Notes under the pieces: model-generated
Database searches by the model: none
What the model was told of the DNA's origin: nothing
The model's input: only the letters and a program-made list of their open reading frames with translations
Shown: positions 23,679 through 35,707 of the stretch, in pieces
Position numbering within the stretch: the stretch's first letter is position 1
How the letters are laid out: each line of letters begins with the position of its first letter
Source: Oikopleura dioica
Taxonomy: Eukaryota > Chordata > Appendicularia > Copelata > Oikopleuridae
Direction of reading: 5' to 3'
Assembly (NCBI GenBank): GCA_907165135.1
Contig: OU015568.1
Coordinates: forward strand, 16,751,208-16,815,207
DNA length: 64,000 nucleotides
Position numbers and translations under genes: made by a program

Positions 23679-25370
23679 ATGGAACACGAAGGAGAGGAAT
23701 TTGAAGAGGTTCACTTTGAAGATGATGGTGAGGAGCCGATGGATTCCGACGGAGAAATGGACGAAGCGGATGATGGAGACCGAGACGCTCAGTATGGAAA
23801 TGATGGAGAGGAAATTGAAAATGGTAGGGCTGAGTTTTGATAAAGATTTCTTCAATCGATTGTTTTCAGCGACGTACATCTTCGACCGTCATTCGCAGCC
23901 CGTTCAAGTCGTCATGGCCAGCCCGTGTGGTCGTTATGTTGCAACTGGTGCGGAGGATGACCGTGGCTTTGTTGTTGACACGACCAATGGCGAACTCATG
24001 ATTGCCTTTTTTGGACACAAAGGTAGGCTGTTATTCTTCCCCAGACTTGGCGTGCGAAGCTGTTTGTTGTTTACAGACACAACAGCACATACAGATACAG
24101 ACAGAAGCAGTTTCCCCTGTAGACGTTCGTGTTTTTAGAAACGATTTTCGCCTTGGCTTGGAATTGCGACTCTTCCCTCGTCGCCTCGGCCGACTTATCC
24201 GGCGAGGTGAAGGTCTGGTCGTTGAAAGAAAAGAAGATGGTTTTCAGCGCGAACGAAGGCGGTTTCGACAACGGCTACGGATTCGTCAAGTTCCATACAG
24301 TAGCTCCCAACGCTCTCCTCGTCGCTCTGGAGGACGGGAACATCTACATGTACAACGTCAAAGACGGCAACTTCAAAATGTACACAGGTCCCGTTGGGGT
24401 CGCGTGTCGCGCTGGCGAGTTTATCGCTGACAATAAACAGCTACTTGTGCTTTACGAGGATGGATCAGTTCGCAATTTCGACCTCAAGACGCAGGAAGCG
24501 CTTTCGACGGCGCAGGGAAAATCGAACGAAGCGATCTCGCTCGTTGTCGGAAAAAGCTACAGTCTCGTCGGCTTCGCTGATTGTACTGTTGGCCTGCTTG
24601 TGTCGACTCCAGAAGGGCTCAAGTTCGCGGATCACTTCAAACCGGAGGCGAATGAGAAAAAGGAAGAAGGAGAAGAGCCACATCCGATCGAAGCGGTCGA
24701 CATTTGGAGTGGAAATGGAGATTTGTTTGCTGCGGCGAGTTTATCCGGATTTCTGTACATTTATGAAAACAGGAAAATACGACTGAAGCTATTTCATCCA
24801 GACGGAGTCAATAGGGTGAAGTTTTGCCCAGGAGATAAACCACGGGTAAGAGAAATTAATGAAGGCCTTTCTCAAGATTGTCTGGTAGAAAACGACATTT
24901 AGGGTCTAAGATAGTTGATGAAAAAATCCAAAAATCAGGCTAAAATTGTTTAATTTAGCGTCATATATGCCCTCTGATTTGATAATTGCGCGTTTTCATT
25001 ATGTAATACTGATACGAACAATCTTGGCCTCGATTCTCTTGGTTTTATTGACAATCTTGGGCATCTTGTATTAATGTTTGGCCTTCAGTCTTGAGAAGGG
25101 CCTTAGGCGCAATATATTTTCTTGTTGTTTTCAATTTTTCATTTCAAAAGAATTCCCCCCAAGGTCCATTTTTAGGTGATAACAACATGCTTAGATGGAA
25201 AATTGAGAATCTGGGACTGCCGTAGTGGCGATTTGCTCATCACGCTCCATGGTCACCGTGATCAAATCCTCGACATGACTCTAGTCGGTCATTGCTGTGC
25301 CACCGCATCCGACGACACTACTGTAAGATACTGGGATCTCAATGAGCTCGAAGAAAATCCTTCCGTCTGA
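23679..25370 (+). CDS. AAMP: Angio-associated migratory cell protein (WD40 repeat)
   Basis: WD40-repeat scaffold protein. Exons 23679-23823, 23870-24022, 24139-24845 and 25176-25370 give 399 residues, against about 430 in vertebrates. An acidic N-terminus (EEFEEVHFEDDGEE) precedes WD repeats such as VASADLSGEVKVWSL, KLRIWDCRSGDLL and TASDDTTVRYWDL. The ATG is 49 bp after the RNF25 stop and directly follows ATTTTAG, which fits a trans-splice acceptor for a downstream operon gene. All introns are GT-AG; the last (24846-25175) is unusually long at ~330 bp with nothing recognisable in it. Confidence 0.9.
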
Positions 25371-26818
25371 AGCTGAAATAAATCATGAAAAAAAAGGGAA
25401 AAGACAGAAATATTGAATCGTTTCTTTCTCTGACGAAATATTTCAAAACTGAAAGTGCGTTTTTAATATTTTTTCGAACAAAGGGCAGCGCGTTTGCATA
25501 AAGCACAATTTATATTTGGCGAGTTTCCATACAGAGAATAATTTACCCTTTTCGAGACATTTTTCGCAGAATATTTTTTCTTGTGTTCGAATAACAGACA
25601 TTCTTGTCTGACGCTCAGGCGCAAACCTTCCCCGAGGGAACATAACACCCTATTCTTCCATCAGCAGCTCAGAAGATATCTCAGAAGGCAGATAGCAGTC
25701 AGAAACCCCAAAAGTGAAGGCCGCGCAATTTATCGCGAGGCGGCGCATTTTTATGACTCACTTCACCTATTATTGAGCACTACCTGGCAAAAAAATCGTC
25801 TCTCCAGGAAAAACATCGCCTTCTTCAGCGTTAACCTATTTTTGGACGAGCTCTGGAAAAGAGAGAAGCTTCAATTGAGCGACACGAGTTGACCCTCTTT
25901 GCACCTGAAAAGGCGAGAAAATATTAAGAAGTTTGAAAAAAGAAAAACTCGAAAATACGAAAACAGAGATTTCCCGGGAGATGAAGACATCAACAAATAT
26001 TCGCTCCGTCATTTTCAAGGTTTGTCAATTTTTCAATTCAAAATTCAAGAATTCGAAAATTCAACGGTTTTTTACGACTTTTCTTCTCTATTATTCAACT
26101 GGGGTGGTCCAAGGTCCTTTCAAATTCATCAGAAAAAGTCGGAACTGATCGGAATCTACCGTAAACAGCCGAGATGGTGATTTTGCCAACGGCGCAGTTC
26201 AAAATGGGTGTGTTTAGGAATCCGCTGACGCTGGAACTTTTTAACAGGATTAGCCCCTGGTGTTCTTTTGTTAAAATTAATTGATGGGGGTTATGAATAG
26301 ATTCACTAAACAAATTTCTAATTTCAATTTTTATTTCGTAGATTCATGGGGACACCCTTAATCCTTTTCCCCTGAATCTGTTGTTGTAACAGAACCATCG
26401 GAAAATTGGGGTTACACTAAATGTAGGAAAATAACAGGAATTTATTTTCCATTTTACGACGAATTAGTGTTGAAAATTTTAAATTTGAAGCATCATAAAA
26501 TCGATGAGTCTAAATCATTGATTGCCTGAGTCGACCAGCTGATGATTCTTATATAACCATCACTTGGGGAAATTGAGTCTACTGCCCCCTAGTGATCAAT
26601 AATTTCGATGTCTTCTCCCGGTCTCGCCTTTCAATCGATTCGGACATGCTTATTCATGATCAGTTATTGTCCACTCAGTGCTGCTCCTTCTCCCTTTTCA
26701 AAATTCTGAATCATTGTGAGATCAGACAGGGGAAAAAATAAAGTACAAATGAAATCGAATCCGCGGTCGTGAATGCTTTTTGAATTCGACAAAAATAAAA
26801 AGAAAGAGAAAGGAGAAG
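25371..26818. other. Intergenic AAMP to MFSD8-like
   Basis: About 1.45 kb of AT-rich sequence. I see no supported gene, RNA or clear repeat; the short open frames on both strands look random. Confidence 0.5.
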
Positions 26819-28892
26819 ATGGCGGGAAAGGTTGAAATTTCTTTCTTTCAGGTGCTTGTTTATTTTCTGTTTTTCTTTATTGGCATGGAATATGTTCTTG
26901 TTTTGCCCTCGCTGAATGGCCATTTAAAAGTAAGTCCATCATTTCTTTCTCAAAATAAAAACAATTCAAAAGAGCATAAACGTCGAATCCAGTTGGGTTG
27001 GAACATGCATCGCCATGGTCAACCTGGCAGCTCTAATAACCGCTACGCCCATCGGCAAACTCGCCGACTACCTTCAAAGCTCAAGAATAATGGGCCTCTT
27101 TGCTATCTCCTGCTCCCTCGCTGGCAATCTTGTGTATCTTTGTGTTCCTTCACTTCCATTCATCATCATTTCACGAATTTTATCCGGCATTGGATCTGGG
27201 CTGGAACCGATTCTTTTTGGATTTTTGGGGCGATCTTGCTCGTCGAAAGATAGAAGTGCGGTTTTTTCAAGGCATATGCTTGCGAGAGAAATGGGCATTA
27301 TTTTTGGACCTGCTTTGAATCTAGGTAAGAATTGATTTTTCCAAGATTGCCGACCAGAAATCGAGATTTATGATCCAAGATTACCGAAACCATTCAGCTT
27401 ACAATTCAATCGACTTCACATTATACTGTAACCGCGAGTGCCCTGAAGACTCCAGTGCTAATGCTCTGCAATTCTTCAAGCAAAACTCAACCTGCGTGAA
27501 TTCCCCCACGCCCGAGGGCTGTGACGATGACATAATCCGCATCAACGAATTCAACATGCCCGCTTTGTTCCTTTCCTGCTCCTGGACAGTGCTCCTTCTC
27601 CTCTTCCTCGCCTACTACCAAGAGCCAGCCTCGCCAGTAGAAGGATCTTCTACTGAAAGTCTTCCGCCGGCGGAAGGCTTCGAGCTTCCATCCACCGAGG
27701 AGTCCGGCCTCAGCCCCAAAAGCGCTCAAAACATCACCGTTGACGGGTCCGCTCTGATGGAATCAATTCGCTCGCTCATCGATAATCCCTACACTAGCCT
27801 GACCGTTTCAAATCATTCACTAGGCGCCAGCCCGAGGTTCGGAATCTTGATTTAACCGACTGAAGTATTTTTTAATAACCAAAGATCTCTTTCAAAACTA
27901 AAGTCTTTGAGAAGTTATCTTAATATTCTTCCTTGATTTCAAAATTATAAACTTCATGCTTAGAAAACGATCAGACAAAGAAGCGATCAAACCTTCATCC
28001 CCTCTTCTCGAATCTGAAGAAAACGATGTCATCAGCAGTGGCAAAACTTCAACTAGTTCAGTCAAGTTCAGTCCTTTAACAGAACAATTCGTCGTTATTA
28101 TGATGTCTTCATTCTGCGTCATGTTCTTAGAAAGGTAATTTACAATCGACAGATTTCGGTTGACAATTTTTCAGTGCAATGGAAGCTTCCCTAACGCCGA
28201 TGACGTACAAATTCTTCCTCTGGGAGACGCAACAAAACTCGCTCTGCTACGTCTACCTCGGTGTCTGCTGCCTGATCGGCTACATCGCGCTAATGCTTCT
28301 GCAAGGCCATTCAAAAGTCAAATTAATGGATCGGACAGCGCTGCTCATTGGAGCCATCGGCGTCGGTTCTGCTCAACTCATCGGCTTCTTTACTTTTCCT
28401 CTTGGATATTTCGGGGCTCCCTGGATCTTTCCTGTTTTTATGGGAGTTCTTGCGCTTTGCTTGGCTACACTTGTCAGTATTTTCAGAATTCATCCCTTAG
28501 TAATACAAACTCTAGCCCTTCATGCTGGTCCCTCCAGCGTCATTAATGTCTAAAACAGTTCCTCAAGACAAACAAGCGACTCTTCAAGCAGTTCGAATGA
28601 GCTTTCAAAAGGTACGCAAATTTCATATCAAAGAAGCCAATTTGTAGGTGGCAATGGTTCTTGGTCCGCTTTGGGGCACGCACACGCTCTGGAATTATTA
28701 CGTAATGATGGCGGCTCCTCTTTTCATGGCGCTTTTCGTCATTGTTCTGGAAAGGCTCGTATATTTGATAAATTATTTTTCTAAACTAATATTTTACAAA
28801 ATGAAAGCCTCAAACAGGTGATCTTTTCCTACAAATTCCTAAAAGACGAGCGTCTTGTTCCTCCCTCAATTCCCGCTCCGGTCTCACTCTAA
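26819..28892 (+). CDS. MFSD8: MFSD8/CLN7-like major facilitator transporter
   Basis: Multipass transporter; MFSD8 proteins sit in the lysosomal membrane. Exons 26819-26929, 26973-27324, 27380-27836, 27964-28134, 28175-28472, 28516-28611, 28648-28758 and 28818-28892 sum to exactly 556 codons plus stop. Features: helix 1 (VLVYFLFFFIGMEYVLVLPS), the MFS loop ATPIGKLADYL, RILSGIGSGLEPILFGFLGR, a luminal loop with N-glycosylation sequons and cysteines, and a second half with EASLTPMTYKFFLWE matching MFSD8 helix 7. The assignment to MFSD8 over other MFS groups is moderate. Its 3' end is tail-to-tail with kinase copy B, and the same pair is duplicated inverted at 3.5-6.6 kb. Confidence 0.85.
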
Positions 28893-29081
28893 TTATTTCC
28901 ACCAGCTGTGCCTGCGAATGATCTACTAGAAGAGGACGAAAAAACAAGAAAATATTCTTCTTCATGTAAATTTATTTTATTGAGATGATAACGTCTGCTA
29001 CTTAAAACAAAACAAACAGACAAATACATGTAAACATAGTAAAAAGTTTTATTCTTTTTTTTCTTGTTTTGCAAGAGATTG

Positions 29082-31374
29082 TTAAAATAGATCAAAAGAA
29101 GAAAATAGTTTGAATCTTAAAGTGATGTTGTATCTTACAAAGCAGCCGTGACGATAGTCTCCGTACTTGCTTTTGATTTTCTGCTTCTGTCCATCTGGCT
29201 CACTTGTTACCTCTCCTCTGCTCAGCAGCTCTCCATTTTCATAATCAATCTCCTGCACCACCGCTTTGAATCGAACTCCGCCGTCTAAAATTGAATTTTA
29301 GAAATTGAAATTTTAATTTCTTACCTTTGCTCCAGATCACGAGACGATGCCAACCATCTCCTCCATAACCCTGACGACCACCTCGGAATTTAAGATTCCA
29401 TCCATTCTCCGCCACCTCAAACTCCTGAGCACTCGCAAACTTCGCGGATATTTTTTTTTCGAAATTTTCTTTTCGCGTAAAAATCAAAAACTCCCGTTTC
29501 TTCAAGTTGATTTGAGTTTCGCCCAAAGACAGGAGTTTCAGGATGTTTCGCACTTCTTCTTCTCCCATCGCATCTCTTACTCCACCATAACCATAAGATT
29601 TCATTTTATCATCTTCAAAGTAATGCCCCGCGCCGCCAACCACCAATTCTCTTCTCAACTTCTCCAACTCATTTCCTTGTTGCTGCCCTTCATTGAATGC
29701 TGCTTGTCTTTCGTTTTTGAATTCGTCAAGTTCTCTCTTCAAATCTGCAATTTCTTTCTTCTGATTTTGATTTTCAATTCTCAAATTTTCTTCAAATTGA
29801 TTTTTTCGCTCGTTTTCAGCCAAAATGTTTTTCAAGTCTTCTTCTTGCTCTGCCACTTTTTGCTTCAGTTTTGAGATCTCGGCGAGGAATTTCTGAAAAG
29901 GGCGATTATTTTTGAAAAAATCGCGACAAAAATCGGGAATCATTTTCGCTTTACTTACTCGATTTTGAGCGGCAAGAGCTTCTTCTTTTTGCTTCTTCTC
30001 TTCGTTTAGTCGATCTTCCATAATTTCGTTGAAAGTGTTCAGTCGATCTTGTAGTTGATTAATGATCGCGGCTTTTTTCTGGTTTTCTTCCTTGATTTCA
30101 TCGAAATTCGCGAGTCGGTTTCGCAGTTCTTGAATCGTCCTGTCCTTTTGCCTCATCTCTTCTTTAAATCGTTCAACTTCGTCATTTTCATTTGGAAAAG
30201 GAGACGGAACTATGTTGCTCGCTTGCTCGCCATTTTCGATTCGCTTCAAGAATTCAAGGAAGAAAGCTTCATTTCGCAGCTCAATCGCATTTCTCGGCCT
30301 CTCGGTCCTATCAACTTTGGTGCATTTTTCGAGGAGAACTTCAAACATTTCAACTTCATCCGTTTCGCCGAAGATTTCAAACAGCGACGTCCGTTTTCCA
30401 GTTTGAATGTTTGCCACTAAAAAGAACCAAATAAACCGCTTAAAAATAAACCAATAAATTTACATATTTCTCCAGTGAGCGCTGGTCGACCATCGACTCG
30501 GCCGAAAGGATGTTCCAAAGTCAGCACTTCCTGAAAATAATGCGTCATTTTAATTTCCCAGAACTTTTTTTAAAAACCTGTAAAATCAAGGCGAATCCCC
30601 AAACATCCAATCGCGGGGACTTTTTGGCGTCTTCTTCCTTGTTGTGCATTTCTAGTAAAAAGGTTTGTTTCTTTGTTTTCATATTCACAGTGAATAATTC
30701 GCTTACCTGGAGCTGCATACAAGGGCGTGCATTTGATTCCATCGCCGCTTGAAGCAGGGTTCGGTATTTTGAATTCGCGAAATTATTCGTTTTTCATTTG
30801 AATTTCTATTTATTCGTTTACGAATATTCTCTAATGAGCGAATATTCAAAGCGAATGAAAACGAATTTTCTCGGAGAATTTTTCAGAAATTCAGCGAATT
30901 TCTCAAATATTCGCTTTGCCGCGCGCTCTGATTGGTCGGGCTTTGACGTTGCGCAGCCTATAATTTTATCTTCACCGCCTAAATAACCTTATAGCTCGCG
31001 GGCGCCGCCCTTTTCTCACCCGCGGCCCTGGAGTTCAGCCAATCCAGGGCTGTACGCTCAATTTCGAGCGAATATTCGCCCGAATTGGCGATTCGCGAAC
31101 AATCGCTCATTCGCTTAAGAAAAGAGCATATTCGCTGCGTGTATTGGCGAATTTTTCGACGAATTCAAAATACCGAACCCTGGCTTGAAGTCGTCAATGA
31201 GTGCTGCACCGACCGGACTGAATGGGCGCTTCCAAAGTCGCCGATTTTCACCTGAAAAAGTTAAAGTTTCACGCCAAGGCTCCGAATTGTTTTCTTACCG
31301 TGATGAAGTCTCGGGCCACAAAGATATTTGCGGGCTTGAGGGCGAGATGGACCTTATTTCTTCCATGGCAGTAG
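29082..31374 (-). pseudogene. Kinase/coiled-coil family copy B, broken
   Basis: Paralogue of copies A, C and D, lying tail-to-tail with the transporter. The kinase N-lobe is missing: homology stops near 31374. The catalytic Asp has become Ala (HLALKPANIF for HLDLKPANIF). A 428-bp hAT MITE sits in the activation-segment exon. Downstream parts are well kept: the APE exon, a coiled-coil exon (about 29995-30416), and the C-terminal domain with NGWNLKFRGG and DGGVRFKAVVQEI. The usual stop is lost and the frame runs ten codons on to a TAA at 29082. The preserved 3' half suggests recent decay. Confidence 0.8.
30755..31182. mobile_element. hAT-type MITE inside kinase copy B
   Basis: 428 bp. The left end CAGGGTTCGGTATTTTGAAT is exactly inverted at the right end. 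It is flanked by the 8-bp duplication GCTTGAAG (30747-30754 and 31183-31190). The interior is rich in GCGAATATTCG words. An 8-bp duplication with CAGGG ends is typical of hAT elements. Confidence 0.95.
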
Positions 31375-31514
31375 GTCTATTAATAATAATTGATAATAGT
31401 CATCGGAAAAAATATAGAAAATCTTGAAAAGAGCCTTTTTTATGCCAGTAGCTTCGAGTATCGATCTATCAAACACACAGTACTCCTCGGTAAAGCGGAA
31501 AATTTTTTTAACTT

Positions 31515-31690
31515 GAATCTTGACGAAAAAATGATAAAATCCCGAAAAAGATAATTCAAGCAAGCGAGTTGGAATCAAATTTGTCGTCTTCGAGTCCTCA
31601 AAGTCAAATAACGTATTCGGAATACGGTATTCCCCGATTTCAAGATTCCTCCCGAATCTATTCGACAAGGACACATTTTTATGGAAAGTT
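31515..31690 (+). pseudogene. Fragment of the lectin-like gene 5' end
   Basis: Inverted copy of the region at about 8540-8715. It contains ATGATAAAATCCCGAAAA, AAGCAAGCGAGTTGGAATCA and the following Asp/Phe-rich codons, with small deletions and a frameshift. It has no function of its own that I can see. Confidence 0.8.
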
Positions 31691-31806
31691 TATTTTTAAA
31701 AATTCGACGAAAAAAATAAGCTGCTCGCGCGATGACGCTAATTGCACTACATTTTATTCTTTCTCAAATTCAACAAAAATTTTAGCGTGAGTGATTCCTG
31801 AAAAAA

Positions 31807-32170
31807 TCAGCAGAACCCTCAGGCGGCTGTGGAACACATGAAGAACCCCGACATCGCCCAGAAAATCCAGAAGCTAGACGACTGCGGCCTCATCTCCGTC
31901 TCCAGCCGCTAACTATAAATTGCACTCGCCGTCCAAACTCAACCGTTTCCGTCTTATTCCACTTTTGTCTAGCTCGAAGCAGTTCTTCGAGAGATTGTTT
32001 AGGCAACTTGGTATTTTTAATTAAATATTCTGTCTTGATTAGTCTACGCGGATTTCGTTGTTCACAAGTTATCTCCTTTACCCTTCAGCTTCAGACGACT
32101 TTTTAGAGACAATTTTGATTTGCTTTACTTAAGTTCAATTAAGAGCCACAAATTATGAAAATTCACGCTT
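31807..32170 (+). pseudogene. Fragment of the STIP1 last exon and 3' flank
   Basis: Inverted copy of about 10580-10968. The final DP-repeat exon is nearly intact and in frame ([20 protein letters not shown] to VSSR and TAA), followed by the copied 3' flank including ATTTAATTAAAAATACC on the complementary strand. No upstream STIP1 exons are present, so it cannot make the co-chaperone. Confidence 0.9.
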
Positions 32171-32262
32171 TTCCCAAAAATCGTCAAAAAACAAGCTATT
32201 TTTTTTGAAGTCATTGCAAGCGAAGACTTGAGTTTAGTGATAATTTATTTAGACTTTCGATT

Positions 32263-34572
32263 TTACAGTAAAGTGATGTTGTATCTTACAAAACCATAGT
32301 AACCTCCCCATTTGAATTTAATTTTCTGCTTCTGTCCATCCGGCTCGCTTGTGACTTCTCCTCTGCTCAGCTCGTTTCCATTGCGATCATAAATCTCCTG
32401 CACGACCGCTTTGAATCGAACTCCGCCGTCTAAAATTAAATTTTTAAAATTGAAATTAAATTTTTTTACCTTTGTTTCCGATCCAGAGATGATGCCAACC
32501 ATCTCTTCCATAACCACCTCGGATCTTGAGATTCCATCCATTCTTCGCGGCCTCAAACTTCTGAGCACACCAAAACTTCGCGGAGAGTTTTTCGAAATTC
32601 TTATTTTTCGCTTAAAAACTAAAAACTCCCGTTCCTTCAAGTTGATTTGAGTTTCGCCGAAGGAGAGCAGTTTCAGGACTTTTCGCACTTCTTTTTCTTT
32701 CATCTCATTTCTTACTCCACCCAAATCAGGATGTTTGTCATCTTCAAAATAATGCCCCGCGCCGCCAACCGCACCCAATTCTCTTCTCAACTTCTCTAAC
32801 TCATTTTTCCTCTCCAAATCGACTCTTCTTTCCACTCTTTGAACCGGCTGAAACAGCCGCTGAACAATTGGCGCCGCAACTCTTCTCAAATCTAATTCTC
32901 CTCGTTGTTGTCTTTCATTCGAAGCCGCTTGTTCTCGATTTTTGAATTCATCAAGTTCTCTGTTCAAATCCGCGAAGTCTTCTTCTTGCTCTGCAACTTT
33001 TTGCTTCAGTTTTGAGATCTCGGCCAGGAATTTCTTAAAACGGCGATGATTTATGACAAAAATAACTGAACTGCGAAATTCGCGAAAGAGCTCGATATTT
33101 TGAAACGAGAAATCGCGACTGAAATCGGGAATCATTTTCGCTTTACTTACTCGATTTTGAGCGGCAAGAGCTTCTTCATTTATTCGATCTTCCATAATTT
33201 CGTTGAAAGTGCTCAGTCGATCTTGCAGTTGATTAATGATCGCGGCTTTTCTTTCGCTTTCTTCCTTGAGTTCATCGAAATTTGCAACTCGGTATTGGAG
33301 CTCTCGAATCGTCCTGTCTTTTTGCCTCATCTCTTCCTTGAGTTTCTCAACTTCGTCATTTTCAATTGGAAATGGTGACGGAACAATGTTGCTCGCTCGC
33401 TCTCCATTTTCGATTTTTTCCAAAAAATCAACGAAGACACCTTCATTTCGCAGCTCGATCGCATTTCGCGGCCGGCTTTTTCGATCAACACTTGTGCATT
33501 TTTCGAGAAGAACTTCGAACTCTTCGACTTCGTCCGTTTCGCCGAAGATTTCAAACAGCGACGTCCGTTTTCCAGTTTGAATGTTTGCCACTAAAAAGAA
33601 CCAAATAACGGCTTCAAAATAAACCAATAATTATTTTACTAATTTCTCCAGTGAGCGCTGGTTGACCATCGACTCGGCCATAAGGATGCTCCAAAGTCAG
33701 CACTTCCTGAAAATAATCCGTCATTTCAATTCGTGAATCCTTTTCAAAAACCTGTAAAATCAAGGCGAATCCCCAAACATCCAGTCGCGGCGACTTTTTG
33801 GCGTCTTCTTCCTTGTTGTGCATTTCTTTGAAAATGTTTGCTTCTATGCTTTCTCAGTCGTTTACCTGGAGCGGCATACAAGGGCGTGCATTTGATTCCA
33901 TCCCCACTTGAGGTCGTCAATGAGTCTTGCACCGACCGGACTGAATGGGCGCTTCCGAAATCGCCGATTTTCACCTAAACAAGTTTCAATTTCTTTCCGA
34001 GGCGCTGAATTGTTTTTACCGTGATGAAGTCCCGGTCCACAAATATATTTGCGGGTTTGAGATCGAGATGGACCTTATTTCTTCTATGGCAGTAGCTCAG
34101 CCCTGAGATCATTTGCGCCGCAATGATTCTTGCCTCGTCCAGCGTTGTTCGTCGCCCGGCTTGTTTCATTTTCTCAATCCAGTCGACCAGACTGCCGCCA
34201 GCGCAGTGCTCCATGATGATGAAGCTCATCGCTCCAAACTCAGCCCAGTCCGGAGTTTGTCGATCGAGGAAGTCGACAAAACGGACCACATTCGCGTGAT
34301 CTAAATATTTTACTTCTGATAGTCGCTTGAAAAACGTGAGAATTATACTTTCGAGGTTTTGCCAAGAAATTCCTCGAAATTTTCATCACAGTTTGCTTAC
34401 CTAGCTCTCGAAGAGTTGCTGCTTCTTGTTGCGTACTTTTCCAATGATAAGCATTTTGGAGCAGAATCGCTTTGACGATGACAGTCTCCCCAGTCGCAGT
34501 ATCCAAAGCGGTAGTCACGCCTTGGTTCGTTTCAAATTGACCAACATCGATGTTTGCGTGCTTTCCATCTTT
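32263..34572 (-). CDS. Kinase/coiled-coil family copy C
   Basis: Predicted Ser/Thr protein kinase. Exons 34401-34572, 34020-34300, 33866-33974, 33752-33825, 33640-33706, 33151-33590, 32470-33033 and 32263-32429. The kinase domain is complete: VIVKAI lysine, VHLDLKPANIFV, KIGDFGSA, and YAAPE formed across a GT-AG intron. A coiled coil and the family C-terminal domain follow. A 2-base gain near 32605 shifts the C-terminal domain frame. Retaining the 40-base intron 32430-32469 restores the final ~50 residues, so the gene may be active or newly damaged. The first coding exon lies upstream of a TTTTTGAAAG acceptor and was not found. Confidence 0.65.
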
Positions 34573-34649
34573 CTTTCAAAAAGTTGCAAAATCAATTGTA
34601 AATAACCTTTATTCCTATTGTTTTGTAACCTTAACAAACTCTCAGTCAT

Positions 34650-35560
34650 TTCAACGTATTTTCTCGCTCGAATATTGCTTCTCTTGCAGCAGAATTTGCG
34701 GTGTTTGAGAAGGGCGATCGGTTTGCTTCTGCATTCGCTTACTGCAAATATTTGACTGTTGAGCTGAGCCGACGATTTTGGTTTGATTCAGCATTCGTAA
34801 GTTAGTACTCTTCTTGCAAATAAAAATATATCTTTCTTTTTATTTATATTTAAAATGTACAAAAACAAATCTTTTGTAGGATTATAAAAACCCCACTGCC
34901 GACAACATCAGGCTCGCCAATCTGAATCGAAAACCAGAGTCAGGGTCAGAAAGATCTTAAATGAAAAGCCGCATAGTTTCGCCGCTTCGCAAAATAATTA
35001 TTCCAATCTATTTCTAAATTATGGCGATCTTTCGAACCCTGACTTTAGAAAACCTTAAGGTTTTCTGCTCAGATTGCCGAACGAAGATAACAAGATTTGA
35101 GTTTATTGCAAGAGTACAGATAAATTGATGAGAGAAAAAATAGATAAAAATCTGGTCAATCTTCGCCTTTCAAATATCAGCGACCATAAACGGCGAGAAT
35201 AATCGAATTTTTCCCTAAAAATAATTCATTAGAATTGACTAATACTTATTTTCTTTCAAACCTGCGCTCTCTTGTATTCCTTAGTTCGAGATTTTGACTT
35301 TGTCGCTTCTCCAACTGGCGACAAGAAGGGATTTTCGATCGATTTGCCAGTCCTTGTTGATGGAAGATTACTGGCCGAAGTCGACGAAAACGTTGGGTCA
35401 AGTCCAGAAAAAGTCGGCCGGAGCGACGAAAGAGTCGCTTCAGAGTCTGACAGAATTCGATCTACTGAAAATTACGAAAAAAGAAACTAAAGAGCGTAAC
35501 TTACGATCTCGGTTTCGAATGGGAAGAGCATTGACCAAGTCGTCAATAGTTAGAAAGTAA
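34650..35560 (+). CDS. Possible small gene with a MITE in its intron
   Basis: Low-confidence model. A coding-like exon ends at GCATTC before GTAAGT (about 34650-34798; AEFAVFEKGDRFASAF). A second follows a TTTTGTAG acceptor (about 34878-34911; DYKNPTADNI). The palindromic MITE follows directly. A third exon after CCTTAG at 35279 is open in two frames. I could not fix phase or a start codon and recognise no domain. It is divergent from kinase copy C. Confidence 0.3.
34911..35090. repeat. Palindromic MITE, copy 3
   Basis: Begins GCTCGCCAATCTG and ends CAGATTGCCGAAC, with GAGTCAGGGTC and GACCCTGACT-type inner arms around an AAAAGCCGC core. Confidence 0.8.
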
Positions 35561-35707
35561 AATGTCGAATTGAAAACACAAGCAGGGTCGATGATTTGAA
35601 AAAAAAAGCAATGAATTTTCAAAAGAAAAAATTCTCCTGACTCTTGCGATTTCTTATTTCAATCGAGTTTAATTGAGATGATTGATCATTTATTTACATT
35701 TTCAATT

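Noticed and set aside
25581-25892. Hypothetical 103-codon gene after AAMP
   Set aside because: No coding bias, no splice context, no recognisable features.
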